Source: Bacillus sp. V3B (lineage in GTDB: Bacteria > Bacillota > Bacilli > Bacillales > Cytobacillaceae). Taken from it: 64,000 bases of DNA. This document shows, piece after piece, positions 1 through 8,325 of the stretch. The notes below the pieces were generated by a model. That model worked only from the letters and a program-made list of their open reading frames with translations, was not told the DNA's origin and made no database searches. Position 1 is the stretch's first letter. Each line of letters opens with the position of its first letter. The position numbers and the translations under genes are program-made. The stretch spans positions 1 to 64,000 of the forward strand of contig NZ_JAETXM010000012.1 in NCBI RefSeq assembly GCF_024494465.1, written 5' to 3'.

Positions 1-666
1 ATCAGCGTAGCGAACAAATTTATGTCCCCTTTCTTCTAACTCCTTATCTAGTTCATCTAGCACTATATTAGAGAGTAAAGGACTTAGAGGACCACCTTGA
101 GGTGTTCCTTCTTCTGTAATTGAAACCACTCCATTCGTCATGACACCAGCTTGTAGATATTTACGAATGAGTTTTAGTAGTGGTTTATCGTTGATTTGTT
201 TCGCTAGTGTGCTCATGAGTCTATCATGGTTCACCTTGTCAAAGAACTTCTCTAGGTCCATGTCTACGACCCATCTGTATCCTTCTTTGATGTATTCTTT
301 TGCTTTCCTAACTGCATCATGGGCACTTCGGTTTGGACGAAATCCATAGCTCTGTTCGGAAAACATCGGATCATATATCTTCGATAATACTTGGGCAATG
401 GCTTGTTGAATCAAACGGTCTGTCACAGTTGGAATACCTAATAACCGAACACCGCCGTCAGGTTTCGGGATTTTGACTCTTCGGACAGGCATTGGCTCAT
501 AAGTACCCTTGAGAATTGCCTCTCTGATGGATGACCAATTTTCAAGTATGTGCTGTCGTAGGATTTGTACGGGCATCATATCTATTCCATGGCTTCCTTT
601 ATTCTGTTCTACTCGCTTCAATGCTTGAAGCATATTCTCCCGTGACAGGATTTGATTCATAAGCAT
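1..666 (-). CDS. Group II intron reverse transcriptase/maturase, N-terminal part
   Basis: The first 222 codons are in the window, starting at an ATG at 666 (MLMNQILSREN; a second ATG lies two codons further in). Seen are RT blocks 1-4: the KGSHGID region, IPKPDGGVRLLGIPTV, the SYGFRPNRSAHDA block, VVDMDLEKFFD with the first catalytic aspartates, and EGTPQGGPLSPLLSN. The catalytic YADD motif is cut exactly at the window edge, with Y-A-D visible. The protein would reverse-transcribe the intron and help it splice. The overall pattern resembles class C maturases such as that of the Geobacillus GsI-IIC intron. No frameshift or stop is seen in the visible part. Confidence 0.95.
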   Translation of the reverse strand, partial: MLMNQILSRENMLQALKRVEQNKGSHGIDMMPVQILRQHILENWSSIREAILKGTYEPMPVRRVKIPKPDGGVRLLGIPTVTDRLIQQAIAQVLSKIYDPMFSEQSYGFRPNRSAHDAVRKAKEYIKEGYRWVVDMDLEKFFDKVNHDRLMSTLAKQINDKPLLKLIRKYLQAGVMTNGVVSITEEGTPQGGPLSPLLSNIVLDELDKELEERGHKFVRYAD

Positions 667-1216
667 CGTTATTTCTTCCTTCCGTGAATAGCTTATCTTC
701 TTATGCCAGTGGTCACTCCACCCTCCAAGAGGTCCCCCACGGGATTCACCGTTTCCTTCCTCAAGTGAGGTACTACGTTTTCTGTGTTCATCATGACTCA
801 CTGAATGCCAAGGGCTATTCTCTCCTAATTGTTCGGTCCTTCCGAATCGTTCTAGACCGATTCGTACTATGACCTCTGCTGACTTCTGATGGTTCAGCTA
901 CTTATCACTAAGTAGGTTATGAAGAGTACTTCACGTATCCATCAGATCTCCCCAGGTAAGAGTGCAATCTTTCCTTCCATCTATCTGCTTCATTTACTCT
1001 GTATCATCTTTGGCAGAAAGGACTTTGTTTTGTTTGGCAAACTCATCCAATGATACCTAGCCTTATATGAAGTTCGTGTTCCTCAGACCAGAAGTTTGCC
1101 GCTCGCTTCCTTCAGATTCTGCGTCACCACAGACACCCTTGCGTTAGGCTAACTGCTACTTCTGCCTTCGCAGTTCGGGACTCACACCCTAGAGATTGCA
1201 CCCATGCTGGGCGCAC
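1..1216 (-). mobile_element. Group II intron (class C type), 5' part, runs off the window
   Basis: The minus strand begins an intron at 1216 with GTGCG, the usual 5' end of group II introns. About 550 nt of structured, non-coding RNA (domains I-III and part of IV) follow, and then the maturase reading frame from 666. The bases just before the intron are the T-tract of a perfect terminator hairpin (1218-1249). Class C introns are known to insert downstream of intrinsic terminators, and the protein is of the class C type, so the two observations agree. Domains V and VI and the 3' end lie beyond position 1. Confidence 0.9.
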
Positions 1217-1217
1217 C

Positions 1218-1249
1218 AAAAAAGCTGGTTACGAATTCGTAACCAGCTT
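1218..1249 (-). terminator. Intrinsic terminator used as intron target
   Basis: A perfect 28-bp palindrome (14-bp arms, 1222-1249) is followed on the minus strand by six Ts (1223-1218), one G, and then the intron's GTGCG. The stop codon of the upstream winged-helix fragment (1248-1250) overlaps the stem. It terminated the TPR/winged-helix gene and then served as the insertion site for the group IIC intron. Confidence 0.85.
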
Positions 1250-1546
1250 AACGGAGAACAATTGAGGGCAGTTCTCCTCTCCATTCGTAACCTTCTTTTG
1301 TCGTGACGAGTATGGAGCTAGCTATATCTGTTCTCCCCATTGCCTGTGACAGTTTTTTTCGAAGACTCACCATATACCGCTTCACCGCTGAAGATCCTAC
1401 TTGACGGTCTAACCAGACAGACGCTTCAATTTTAGCTTTTGGACACGATGTCATCGGATGGTCCATTAAGAAACCGAGAATCTCTGCTTCTTTTCGTTCT
1501 AAACGGACATCATCTTGAGAAGCACGGAAAAATTTTTCTTCTTTTG
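1248..1546 (-). pseudogene. C-terminal winged-helix DNA-binding part of a split regulator
   Basis: Reading from the repeat boundary, the frame gives KEEKFFRASQDDVRLERKE and continues to the stop at 1248 as one open stretch of about 98 codons. The pattern fits the C-terminal half of an OmpR-type winged helix: a beta-hairpin leading into VRLERKEAEILGFL, a recognition-helix segment SAVKRYMVSLRKKL, and the wing ending in VTTKEGYEW. It is the natural continuation of the TPR protein at 1643-2389, which stops in LDL just where a wHTH beta-hairpin should begin. The ~193-bp repeat at 1547-1739 separates the two halves. An internal ATG at 1466 could express the last 72 residues, but no good ribosome site precedes it. 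Confidence 0.7.
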
Positions 1547-1739
1547 ATCAAATTCGCCCCGCCGAATTTGCGCCCGGATTTTTATCGAGCTCGCTCGATA
1601 AATGACCTTTAAAAATCCGAGGCATCCGCCGGAGGCTTAACTTCATTCAGTCGGGGTTTGAACCCCCACTGAATCAGAGAGCTTTTTGCATTCATCCCTT
1701 AACTTTAGAAGTGGAGGACTTCTGCTGAATGAAGTTAAA
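1547..1739. repeat. Dispersed palindromic repeat, copy A (shortened)
   Basis: First of five large copies in the window. It starts with a CAAATTCG...CGAATTTG hairpin, contains the GAGCTCGCTCGATAAAT block and a GGGG-TTTGAA-CCCC hairpin, and carries terminal inverted repeats TTAACTTCATTCAG / CTGAATGAAGTTAA around its right-hand part. Relative to copies B-D about 40 bp is missing before the right end, including the GTACC...GGTAC hairpin. It interrupts a regulator gene and supplies the last ~28 codons and the stop of the truncated TPR protein. Confidence 0.85.
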
Positions 1740-2389
1740 TCTAATACGACACACTTCCCATCCATCGCTTCTTCGACCACTTTCTTATAGTCATCTTTTG
1801 AGACAAACTTCCTTTTTTCATTTGATCCTTTTAACAAAATCGGCTCTCTTCGATTCTCTTTCATTCGATCAGCATACAAATCAATGAACCATTCATGATC
1901 ATTATTTGTATCCAGTCTTTTTGCCTCTTCAATCAATGTTAATGCCTTGCCAATATAGCCCAGCCTTGCATACCCAACTGCCAAGTTACATTGTAGTTTA
2001 ATCTGCTTACTACCCTTCATTCCTTTTGCTAAAGCTTCATTCCCGTAAAAAAGAACGGCTTCCCATTTCCTTTTTTCTTTCGCTAAAATGAATGATAAAT
2101 GATAAAACGCATCCCGTTTATTGGGTGCATGAATGGTAGCCATTCGCAATGTTTGATAAGCAGCAAGATGGTTTCCTTTTCTTATCTTCTCGTCTCGCCC
2201 AACTTCTAAATAAAGGTCTGCCAAAGTGATGGAATAACGAGGTTCTTTCTTATCTAATTGGATAAACTGTTTGTACAACTCGACCCCCTCTTCTAACCAA
2301 GCGTTCCTCTCTTCTCCTTCATCTAAGCCTTCGCGATCCAGCCAGTTATCCTCCAAGTCTAGCAACTCGTCCATTGTCTTTTGTTGCAT
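1643..2389 (-). pseudogene. TPR-repeat N-terminal part of a split TPR/wHTH regulator
   Basis: An open frame of 248 codons. Residues ~30-165 form tetratricopeptide-like helix pairs (for example AYQTLRMATIHAPNKRDAFYHL and LAVGYARLGYIGKALTLIEEA). Residues ~200-220 (KCVVLDL) look like the start of a winged-helix domain. The final ~28 residues (TSFSRSPPLLKLRDECKK onward) are encoded by repeat copy A, so the natural C-terminus has been lost; it is found at 1248-1546. The intact protein would have been about 320 residues: a cytosolic TPR sensor or protein-interaction domain fused to a DNA-binding domain. A truncated protein could still be made. The 5' end and upstream region of a close paralogue occur at 27969-28200. 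Confidence 0.75.
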
Positions 2390-3021
2390 GCTAATTCACT
2401 CCCTTAAATCGTTTAAAATGCAAAGAATTTCTCCTTTTTCTTTTACTATCGGTAAGTTTTCTTAAATACGAGTACTTAAAAATATTAATAGGAAATGAAT
2501 AGGACGAAGGTTTTTGGTTTTATAATGTGTATTTAGCACATAATGTTATTAGTTTATTTTTGAAATTTTCCCCTATTTATCATTTATTTTTCTCCCTCTC
2601 GACAGCACTTAAAAGGATACCCAAAATTGGATAGATCCTTCCTCTATACGGATATACGGAATATCTCCGAATAATATTTAATCCCATTTTATTCATGATT
2701 GGGAACAATGCAAGTGGACTCTTTTTAGCTAAGAGTGTAAGGGACTTTTGACTTTTGACGGTCCCAATAAGAATTTAACTGACTTAACAGTGATATTAAA
2801 TTCTTATCAAAGAATCTCATGATTTCAATCGTGGGAGATTCAAATAACAGATACATGTCAGTGGCACATTAAAACAGTGGGATACTAATTAGTATCCCAC
2901 TATATAATTGTTCAAAAGCACTATAAAGTTGAGACTTTTACATATTTAGGTAAATATTTGATGCATATTGTGGCTATGAAAGGAAGAATTTATATAGTTC
3001 ACTTAAAAAATATACCCCGCC
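2390..3021. other. Intergenic region with a 26-bp perfect palindrome
   Basis: No coding signal seen on either strand. About 2390-2570 is the promoter-side sequence of the TPR gene and is duplicated with divergence at 28005-28195. At 2876-2901 is a perfect 26-bp palindrome (AGTGGGATACTAA and its complement) without a clear T-tract. It may be a terminator-like hairpin for the gene at 3022-3810, which reads toward it, or a protein-binding site. Confidence 0.5.
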
Positions 3022-3810
3022 TTAATCATTACTTTTCATAAAATTTTCAGGAACAAAATGCAACTCGACTTCCTCATAAGGTGATTTCTCATAGCTTTTG
3101 ATTAATCCATTCGTCAAAATATCTTTTTTGTTTATGATTTTTTGTTTTATTTTAACAGTGATCACTTGTTTAAAAGGAAATGGATCAGCAGAGATGGTAT
3201 GTTGATCTCTCCATTTAAGAGCCATCTTCACTTGCTTTTCATCCCCTGGCTTCATTGGAAGTGTGATCCCATTTCGAAAAAAGAAGTGTTCTTTTTCCTT
3301 TGGTACACCCGGTTCATTTAAGCACATGTATAGGGATAAATCATCACCTAACTTTAGTAACCCGTAATGGAAGTTGAACAAATCATCGTCTAATCCCGCA
3401 AAAGATTCAATCAATCGTTTTTGACGATCCTTTTCTTGCTCTATAAAGGCAACAGCCCCTTCGGAAGGATCATGCAGTAAAAATCGAGAATAATGTCTAC
3501 TGCAAAGAAGTGCCGCATAAGGATCATTTTTTTCCACTTCAAGAATTCCGAATGTGTAAATAACCATTTTCGGCGACAAAGGATAATCTGAAAAAGTATA
3601 GGGAGCCTGACTTCGGTCATTCCAAAATGGCTGTTTGTCAAAAGGCTTCCATCCATAGTCATGATACCGAACCGCGTATTGTACTGACTGTCTAAACTCT
3701 TCTCCATACAAAAGAGAATCCTCCCAGTTTTTCATCAGTTCACCTGACACGATCGCATGGTTATCTTGTTCAATCATAATAAATTCATCTGCTCGTTCTC
3801 TTACAATCAC
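3022..3810 (-). CDS. DUF3891 family protein
   Basis: 262 codons from a GTG at 3810 (VIVRERADEF), chosen because GAGGGGG lies 7 nt upstream; an in-frame ATG six codons earlier would place that motif inside the gene. The sequence has the DUF3891 look: N-terminal acidic/aromatic segment, then RYHDYGW (a histidine-aspartate pair typical of the family), SRHYSRFLL, and a mostly helical middle with LNEPG. Function is not established. The HD-like motif suggests a metal-binding helical fold, but catalysis is unproven. No signal peptide or membrane segment. It stands alone, upstream (in transcription) of the palindrome at 2876. Confidence 0.75.
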   Translation of the reverse strand: MIVRERADEFIMIEQDNHAIVSGELMKNWEDSLLYGEEFRQSVQYAVRYHDYGWKPFDKQPFWNDRSQAPYTFSDYPLSPKMVIYTFGILEVEKNDPYAALLCSRHYSRFLLHDPSEGAVAFIEQEKDRQKRLIESFAGLDDDLFNFHYGLLKLGDDLSLYMCLNEPGVPKEKEHFFFRNGITLPMKPGDEKQVKMALKWRDQHTISADPFPFKQVITVKIKQKIINKKDILTNGLIKSYEKSPYEEVELHFVPENFMKSND

Positions 3811-3954
3811 GAGAATTCCCCCTCTCATTTACTATGGATCATTATAACTTTTGGCCAATAAGCTTAAACATCTATGCCTTTTAATACATATTAGATGTTT
3901 AAGGCTACCTTGAGGAAGAAGTCTATAAGAGTGCTTTAAATCGTTTTTCATAAG

Positions 3955-4086
3955 CTAAAAGGTCATTTTAACATAATCTATAGCTGTAGCACCCGGATTG
4001 ATTAATGAACGAACGATTTGTGGCTCCAGTTGTTCCCACAATAGTTCATTTCTTCCCCTGAACTGTTTGGATTTTTCAGTCTTCAT
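3955..4086 (-). other. Short possible reading frame (43 codons), otherwise non-coding gap
   Basis: The gap between the DUF3891 gene and the aldolase contains an open stretch MKTEKSKQFRGRNELLWEQL... ending INPGATAIDYVKMTF. Its composition looks protein-like, but no convincing ribosome site precedes the ATG at 4086 and I recognise no family. It may be a relic of a larger gene. Apart from this and the terminator at 4114-4162, nothing is seen in 3811-4168. Confidence 0.25.
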
Positions 4087-4113
4087 CGGTATTAAATCGA
4101 AATTTGTCACACA

Positions 4114-4162
4114 CCGAAGAACGACCCCGAGCTTTTAATCAAGCTCGGGGTCGTTCTTTCGG
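4114..4162 (-). terminator. Terminator hairpin behind the aldolase gene
   Basis: A GC-rich stem of about 20 bp (CCGAAGAACGACCCCGAGCTT against its complement, one bulged base) with an 8-nt loop begins a few bases after the aldolase stop codon. The flanking T-tract is short, so it may act in both directions or stabilise the 3' end. Confidence 0.75.
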
Positions 4163-4168
4163 TTGTCC

Positions 4169-5056
4169 TTATGCGTTGGAGGCTTCAGAAATGTTCTGAA
4201 TGGATTTGGACAGCATTGCGTTAAATTCATCATCTGTTTGATTGGCAGTTAGTCCCTCTGTTAAGGCACGCGAGAAACTTGCGATCATTCCATGATTATG
4301 TGCTAGCTTTTCATTGGCTTCGGCTTGTGTGTAGCCACCTGATAACGCCACCACCCGCACAACATTCGGATGCTCAATTAATTCCTTATAGAAATTATCT
4401 TCTGTAGGTAAAGAGAGTTTAAGCATGATCTTTACGTCTTTCCCTAGGGCAGATAATTGATCGAGTATCTCTTCTTTTAATATTCTTTCTGAACCTGCCT
4501 TATCTGCGCTGTGAATATCCACTTCCGGTTCGATAATCGGAACTAGTCCAGCCGCAACAATTTGTTTCGCGACATCAAACTGCTGTTGAACAATTTTCTT
4601 GATACCAGAAGGATTAGCTTCCTTAATAAACGAGCGCATTTTCGTCCCGAAGATGTTGCGTTCATTTGCCCGATTCAGAAGCTCGTCTAAACCGTTAATC
4701 GGTTTCATGAGCTGAACTCCATCCTCAAGTTCAGCAAGACCTTTATCAACTTTCAGAAAAGACACAATGCCTTTCTTCTCCCATAAAAAGTCAGCTGTGT
4801 ATTGCCCGTCAATCGAACGATCAATCGTGTTTTCAAATAAAATTGCTCCCAAAACATACTGGGAATCAAACCCAGGACTCTTGATAATACGAGTCCTCAT
4901 CTCGTGGACCAATGTATACATCTCTTCATCGTTGGAATAGCTGTTTTCGCTAATGCCATATGACAATAGTGCCTTTGGAGTACTTCCGCCGCTTTGGTCC
5001 AAAGCCGCTATAAAACCTTTTCCTGTTTGAATTCTTCCAAATTGCTTGTTATTCAT
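4169..5056 (-). CDS. fda: Fructose-bisphosphate aldolase class I
   Basis: 295 residues from the ATG at 5056, which has AAAGGAGAA 8 nt upstream; longer in-frame starts lack a ribosome site. This is the bacterial class I (Schiff-base, metal-independent) type found in staphylococci and bacilli, normally about 296 residues. Visible are [19 protein letters not shown] near the N-terminus, [20 protein letters not shown] with the catalytic-barrel glutamates, and MLKLSLPTE carrying a lysine in the Schiff-base strand, then [14 protein letters not shown] for phosphate binding. It cleaves fructose 1,6-bisphosphate to DHAP and glyceraldehyde 3-phosphate in the cytosol. Single-gene transcript with its own terminator. 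Confidence 0.92.
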   Translation of the reverse strand: MNNKQFGRIQTGKGFIAALDQSGGSTPKALLSYGISENSYSNDEEMYTLVHEMRTRIIKSPGFDSQYVLGAILFENTIDRSIDGQYTADFLWEKKGIVSFLKVDKGLAELEDGVQLMKPINGLDELLNRANERNIFGTKMRSFIKEANPSGIKKIVQQQFDVAKQIVAAGLVPIIEPEVDIHSADKAGSERILKEEILDQLSALGKDVKIMLKLSLPTEDNFYKELIEHPNVVRVVALSGGYTQAEANEKLAHNHGMIASFSRALTEGLTANQTDDEFNAMLSKSIQNISEASNA

Positions 5057-5429
5057 AAATAGTTCTCCTTTCGCTGAATGGAATTCTGTACCTGCTTTAT
5101 TATAACACTTCATGAACCTCTCATGACTAAAGTCACGAGTTTCAGGGTTAGCGCTAAAGCACATTGACCACTTGTGGCGAGGAACACGCGGCCGCTATCC
5201 CATTGACAAAAGCCTTTGGGATTACTTTTCGTAGAATTATGGTGAAAAATTCTGTAATATAAAAGTTAGCTTTTTTACTTGATGGAAGAAGATGAACAAA
5301 ATATACTTATATCAATTGATTTTCAATATTTCTAAAACAGCTGTACATGAAAAACAAACATAGATCGTATATTCATATAGATACTTTTTCAAACTGAAAA
5401 TATCTGAATAGAAAGCGAGGAGATAAAGG
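5057..5429. other. Intergenic, promoter region of fda and of the lipoprotein relic
   Basis: AT-rich sequence between two divergent genes. It must hold the fda promoter. I see no RNA gene, long hairpin or repeat. Confidence 0.4.
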
Positions 5430-5798
5430 ATGAATCGAAAGCTTTTATAGGGTATTTTGGCTTGTGGCTGTGTTTTTGCGACAGGATGTGAAAGTCAGGA
5501 AGTGAAACAAGTAGAAAACATGCAAACCTCTCCAAAACAAGCTGAGGAAAAAGAGGAAACCAAAGATCTAACTGAGCAAGGGGCTCCTGATTCTTTACAA
5601 GAAAATGCTCCAATGAAAGAAGACACGCCTCCTGTCGTGCAAGAAGAAAAAGTTGTTTCCTATCAATTTAAAAAAGAGATCTATCAAGATGGAGATCTTA
5701 CTATACACTACCCTCAGCTTATGCAAATGGAAGATAAAAACAAAGAACAGCAGATCAATGAGTTGCTTAAAAAGGAAGTAATAAACCCTTTAAATTAG
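5430..5798 (+). pseudogene. Lipoprotein relic with in-frame TAG and lost C-terminus
   Basis: A good ribosome site (GAGGAGATAAAGG) precedes ATG at 5430: MNRKLL, then an amber TAG, then GILACGCVFATGCESQ in the same frame. The start, hydrophobic core and ATGC lipobox-like sequence describe a lipoprotein signal peptide broken at codon 7. A charged linker (residues ~25-75) follows, then YQFKKEIYQDGDLTIHYPQL, which resembles the start of the extracellular DUF4163/DUF3298-type domain. The frame stops after ~122 codons, before that domain is complete. One nonsense mutation plus truncation makes this a pseudogene; expression from an internal start would give a cytosolic fragment. Confidence 0.7.
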
Positions 5799-5928
5799 TA
5801 GGTTGGATCATTTCGATTATTAACCCCTTTATGATTTGAATCTATATAGATCTGCTTTATCAAATTACACAAAATATTTCGATAATTAAATCGAAATGAT
5901 ACTTTATTTGCAATAGGAGAGGTACAAT

Positions 5929-6795
5929 CTAAGAGCGAATAGGTGTTAAAGGGGACTTTCTTTGATCGAATGATGTCGCATACTCATTTGTCAGCTTTTC
6001 TTCCCAAACGATAGAAATCACTTCATTGTTAGAAAAAGGAGAATCCTCTTTTTCTGGTAAATTCAATATAAGTTGTTCATTATGAATGATTGCTTCTAGT
6101 TGACACGTTCTAAACCCGTTCGATACAATCACTTTATAACGGCCAGGAGGAGGAAGTAAGTAAAAAGGAGAGATGAGTACGTTCATATCTTCTTTATTTA
6201 ATAAAACCGTTCCCTTCATTTGATAAGGTTCACCTAAGAAAAAAGGGATTTGTTTCACTTTTCCGGAAAAAATTAAATTTCGTATCATCGTTGAACTAAT
6301 TTTTTCACCCGTAAACTCTATTTTTCCTACTCTGATGACATCAAGTAATCCATTCGAGTCAGAATTCATTCGCTCCATATGTCCTTTCCCATTGCAGCCA
6401 TACGTAAAATCAAAACCAGCAACAACGATCACAGCACCAAAATCCAGGAGATACTTTTTTACAAATTCATCTGGAGGCAAAACGGCAAATTCCTTATCAA
6501 AATGGACTAAATAGTAAATTACCACTCCTAATTCCGCTAATTTTTCTTGTTTTTTTTCCTGTGGGATTAAATAGGGGAATAATTTATCTTCTTTTGAAAG
6601 AACTTCCTTCGGGTGAGGAAAAAAGCTCATGACTACCAATGGAAGGTTTCTTTTATCTGCTTCTCTTTTTGCGGATTTGATGACTTCTTGATGACCAAGA
6701 TGAACTCCATCAAAAAATCCCAGAGCCATTACACAGGGCTTTGCTTCATTCATTCGATTTTTCCGATTGCTTCTATTTAAATGAATAACCTTCAA
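5929..6795 (-). CDS. FAD synthetase (RibF/RibC N-terminal domain) family protein
   Basis: 288 residues from a TTG at 6795 (MKVIHLNRSN), preferred because GGCGGTGAG lies just upstream; a GTG three codons earlier has no ribosome site. The N-terminal ~185 residues match the FMN adenylyltransferase domain of bifunctional RibF: MALGFFDGVHLGHQ with the nucleotidyltransferase HxGH motif, VMSFFPHP, VAGFDFTYG, and the ISSTMIR signature. The C-terminal ~95 residues do not show the riboflavin-kinase GDxRGRTxGFPTAN motif, so it probably makes FAD from FMN only or has another role. It is separated from the ferredoxin gene by a terminator, so co-expression with the flavin monooxygenase of the catabolic island is only a possibility. 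Confidence 0.8.
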   Translation of the reverse strand: MKVIHLNRSNRKNRMNEAKPCVMALGFFDGVHLGHQEVIKSAKREADKRNLPLVVMSFFPHPKEVLSKEDKLFPYLIPQEKKQEKLAELGVVIYYLVHFDKEFAVLPPDEFVKKYLLDFGAVIVVAGFDFTYGCNGKGHMERMNSDSNGLLDVIRVGKIEFTGEKISSTMIRNLIFSGKVKQIPFFLGEPYQMKGTVLLNKEDMNVLISPFYLLPPPGRYKVIVSNGFRTCQLEAIIHNEQLILNLPEKEDSPFSNNEVISIVWEEKLTNEYATSFDQRKSPLTPIRS

Positions 6796-6828
6796 TTTTC
6801 TCACCGCCTAAATATAACAGGATAAAGC

Positions 6829-6886
6829 ATTTACCTTCCGAAGAGTGTGCTTTCCGCAAAAATGAATGGCTATTCGGAAGGTAAAT
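6829..6886 (-). promoter_or_regulatory. Inverted repeat upstream of the FAD-synthetase-like gene
   Basis: A 14-bp perfect inverted repeat (ATTTACCTTCCGAA / TTCGGAAGGTAAAT) with a ~30-nt spacer lies 35 bp upstream of the start. It lacks a T-tract. It could be an operator or a leader hairpin; it does not show the conserved FMN riboswitch core. Confidence 0.45.
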
Positions 6887-6991
6887 CATCCTATCTTATG
6901 ATTTTTCTGGGATCACCGGTAATAACAAATTAATTCTCTTTATATCGACATACCAACCATCTTATCTTCATCGAGGCTTGGTCCTCCTTGA

Positions 6992-7032
6992 AATAACCGT
7001 ATGCCCTAATCTCCATCAGACATACGGTTATT
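6992..7032 (-). terminator. Terminator of the catechol dioxygenase/ferredoxin unit
   Basis: 12-bp perfect stem (AATAACCGTATG / CATACGGTTATT) with a 17-nt loop, ten bases after the ferredoxin stop codon, followed by TTTCAAGG on the minus strand. It closes the VOC-dioxygenase-ferredoxin transcription unit. Confidence 0.7.
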
Positions 7033-7041
7033 TCACCTTTC

Positions 7042-7368
7042 TCAGTTATTACTAGCAGCCGCCAATGTGTTTTTTTGCTTTTCATAATCCTCGATTGTTA
7101 TCATATTTAGATTGCTTTTAGGAGTCATGCAGCAAGCGAGTGCAAAATTGTTTTTTAGTTCTTCATCAGGAAGGTATTCATGGGATCGGGTTGTTTCGTG
7201 ATCGTACTCGCCTTCCAACACTTTAACCTTACACATCCCGCAGCCTCCACGCTGGCATCCAGTTGGAAATGGAATAAAGTGATCCCGAGCTGCTCTTAAT
7301 GGGGTTTGTCTCGGAGAACACTGATACTCAAATTCTTGGTTTCTTGCTTTTAATGATACTTTATACAT
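7042..7368 (-). CDS. Plant-type [2Fe-2S] ferredoxin
   Basis: 108 residues, ribosome site TGAGGTGATGGC before the ATG. The cluster-binding loop CQRGGCGMC (Cys38, Cys43, Cys46) and a distal cysteine pair at 79-80 give the C-x4-C-x2-C...C arrangement of plant/adrenodoxin-type ferredoxins. There is no reductase domain. It lies 28 bp downstream of the catechol 2,3-dioxygenase gene. Two roles fit: XylT-like reactivation of the dioxygenase iron, or electron delivery to the Rieske oxygenase of the same island, for which no reductase is present in the window. Confidence 0.88.
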   Translation of the reverse strand: MYKVSLKARNQEFEYQCSPRQTPLRAARDHFIPFPTGCQRGGCGMCKVKVLEGEYDHETTRSHEYLPDEELKNNFALACCMTPKSNLNMITIEDYEKQKNTLAAASNN

Positions 7369-7396
7369 GCCATCACCTCACTAAGTATATATAGAA

Positions 7397-8311
7397 TTAT
7401 GTTAATGCCTTCATAAAGGATTCGGACAATTCTCTACGGTGATAGAAAATACCAGTTCCAATTTCAGATGCATCCCATGTAATCGTCGGCATATCACGGA
7501 ATGCCATATAACCGCCAGCAAATGCTTCATTTCGGTTTCCAGAAGGATCGAAAAAATAAATGGTTTGTCCTCTTGTAATTCCATGACGGGTAGGCGTAAC
7601 ATCGAATGGAACTTTATGCATCGATAAGAGGTCTGCCGCTTTAAATACATCATGTAGGGAATCCACATGGAAAGCCACATGATGCAGCTTAGCATCAGGC
7701 CCATGGACAAACGCAATATCATGTACTGTATTAGTCGTAAATAAGAAACTACCTAGTAATTCTTCTTCGCCTTCCGTTACGATTCTTTCACTTTGTTTAA
7801 AATCAAGGACTTCAACAAAGAATCGTGTAACGGTCTTCAAATCATCCCCTGTTAGTAATAAATGATCAAGACGATGTGGTGCAATCCCTTTTGCGGTTAA
7901 TGGCCATGGATGAGGGTTACGCGTACCCACTGCCGTTCCAAGGAAACCAATTTCATAATATAACTCACAATGATGACCAGTTGGTAAAATAAAATGAACT
8001 GCTTCTCCTTCTGCTAATCTTGTATGGCTGGAAATACGTGAGGTAGTACAGCCGAACTCTTCAACCTTCTTTTCATAATAGGCTAAATCATCAAGGGTCT
8101 CGACCTTAAAGGCCATATGAACCAGACCCGCTTTATTCGATTTTGTTAAAATTAAACTATGATGATCATATTCATCCCATGCCTTTAAATAAACACTATT
8201 TCCTGCACGTCCGGTTTCTTCTAATCCGATCACCTTAGTATAGTAGTCTACTGATTGATCTAAATCTAGTACACTTAATTCTACCCGGCCAAGACGAAGT
8301 ACTCTTCCCAT
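7397..8311 (-). CDS. Catechol 2,3-dioxygenase (extradiol, type I)
   Basis: 304 residues, the usual length for XylE/PheB-type enzymes, with GGAGGAATAAC before the ATG. Two VOC (beta-alpha-beta-beta-beta) modules at ~1-125 and ~145-270. The iron ligands of the 2-His-1-carboxylate triad are present: His150 (HRLDHLLL), His211 (KLHHVAFH) and Glu262 (NRNEAF); His243 and Tyr252 match the catalytic second-shell residues of XylE. It would cleave catechol or a substituted catechol next to the hydroxyls, giving a yellow 2-hydroxymuconic semialdehyde. It supplies the ring-cleavage step of the island; no downstream hydratase or aldolase is in the window. Only 14 bp separates it from the preceding VOC gene. 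Confidence 0.93.
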   Translation of the reverse strand: MGRVLRLGRVELSVLDLDQSVDYYTKVIGLEETGRAGNSVYLKAWDEYDHHSLILTKSNKAGLVHMAFKVETLDDLAYYEKKVEEFGCTTSRISSHTRLAEGEAVHFILPTGHHCELYYEIGFLGTAVGTRNPHPWPLTAKGIAPHRLDHLLLTGDDLKTVTRFFVEVLDFKQSERIVTEGEEELLGSFLFTTNTVHDIAFVHGPDAKLHHVAFHVDSLHDVFKAADLLSMHKVPFDVTPTRHGITRGQTIYFFDPSGNRNEAFAGGYMAFRDMPTITWDASEIGTGIFYHRRELSESFMKALT

Positions 8312-8325
8312 GTTATTCCTCCTTT

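Noticed and set aside
140-872. Plus-strand open frames across the intron
   Set aside because: They lie opposite the reverse-transcriptase gene and intron RNA, with no ribosome sites or family resemblance; they are shadows.
1620-1690. tRNA T-arm-like sequence GGTTCAAACCCC in the repeats
   Set aside because: It recurs within the GGGG-loop-CCCC hairpin of every repeat copy, and no acceptor stem, D-arm or anticodon arm can be drawn; not a tRNA.
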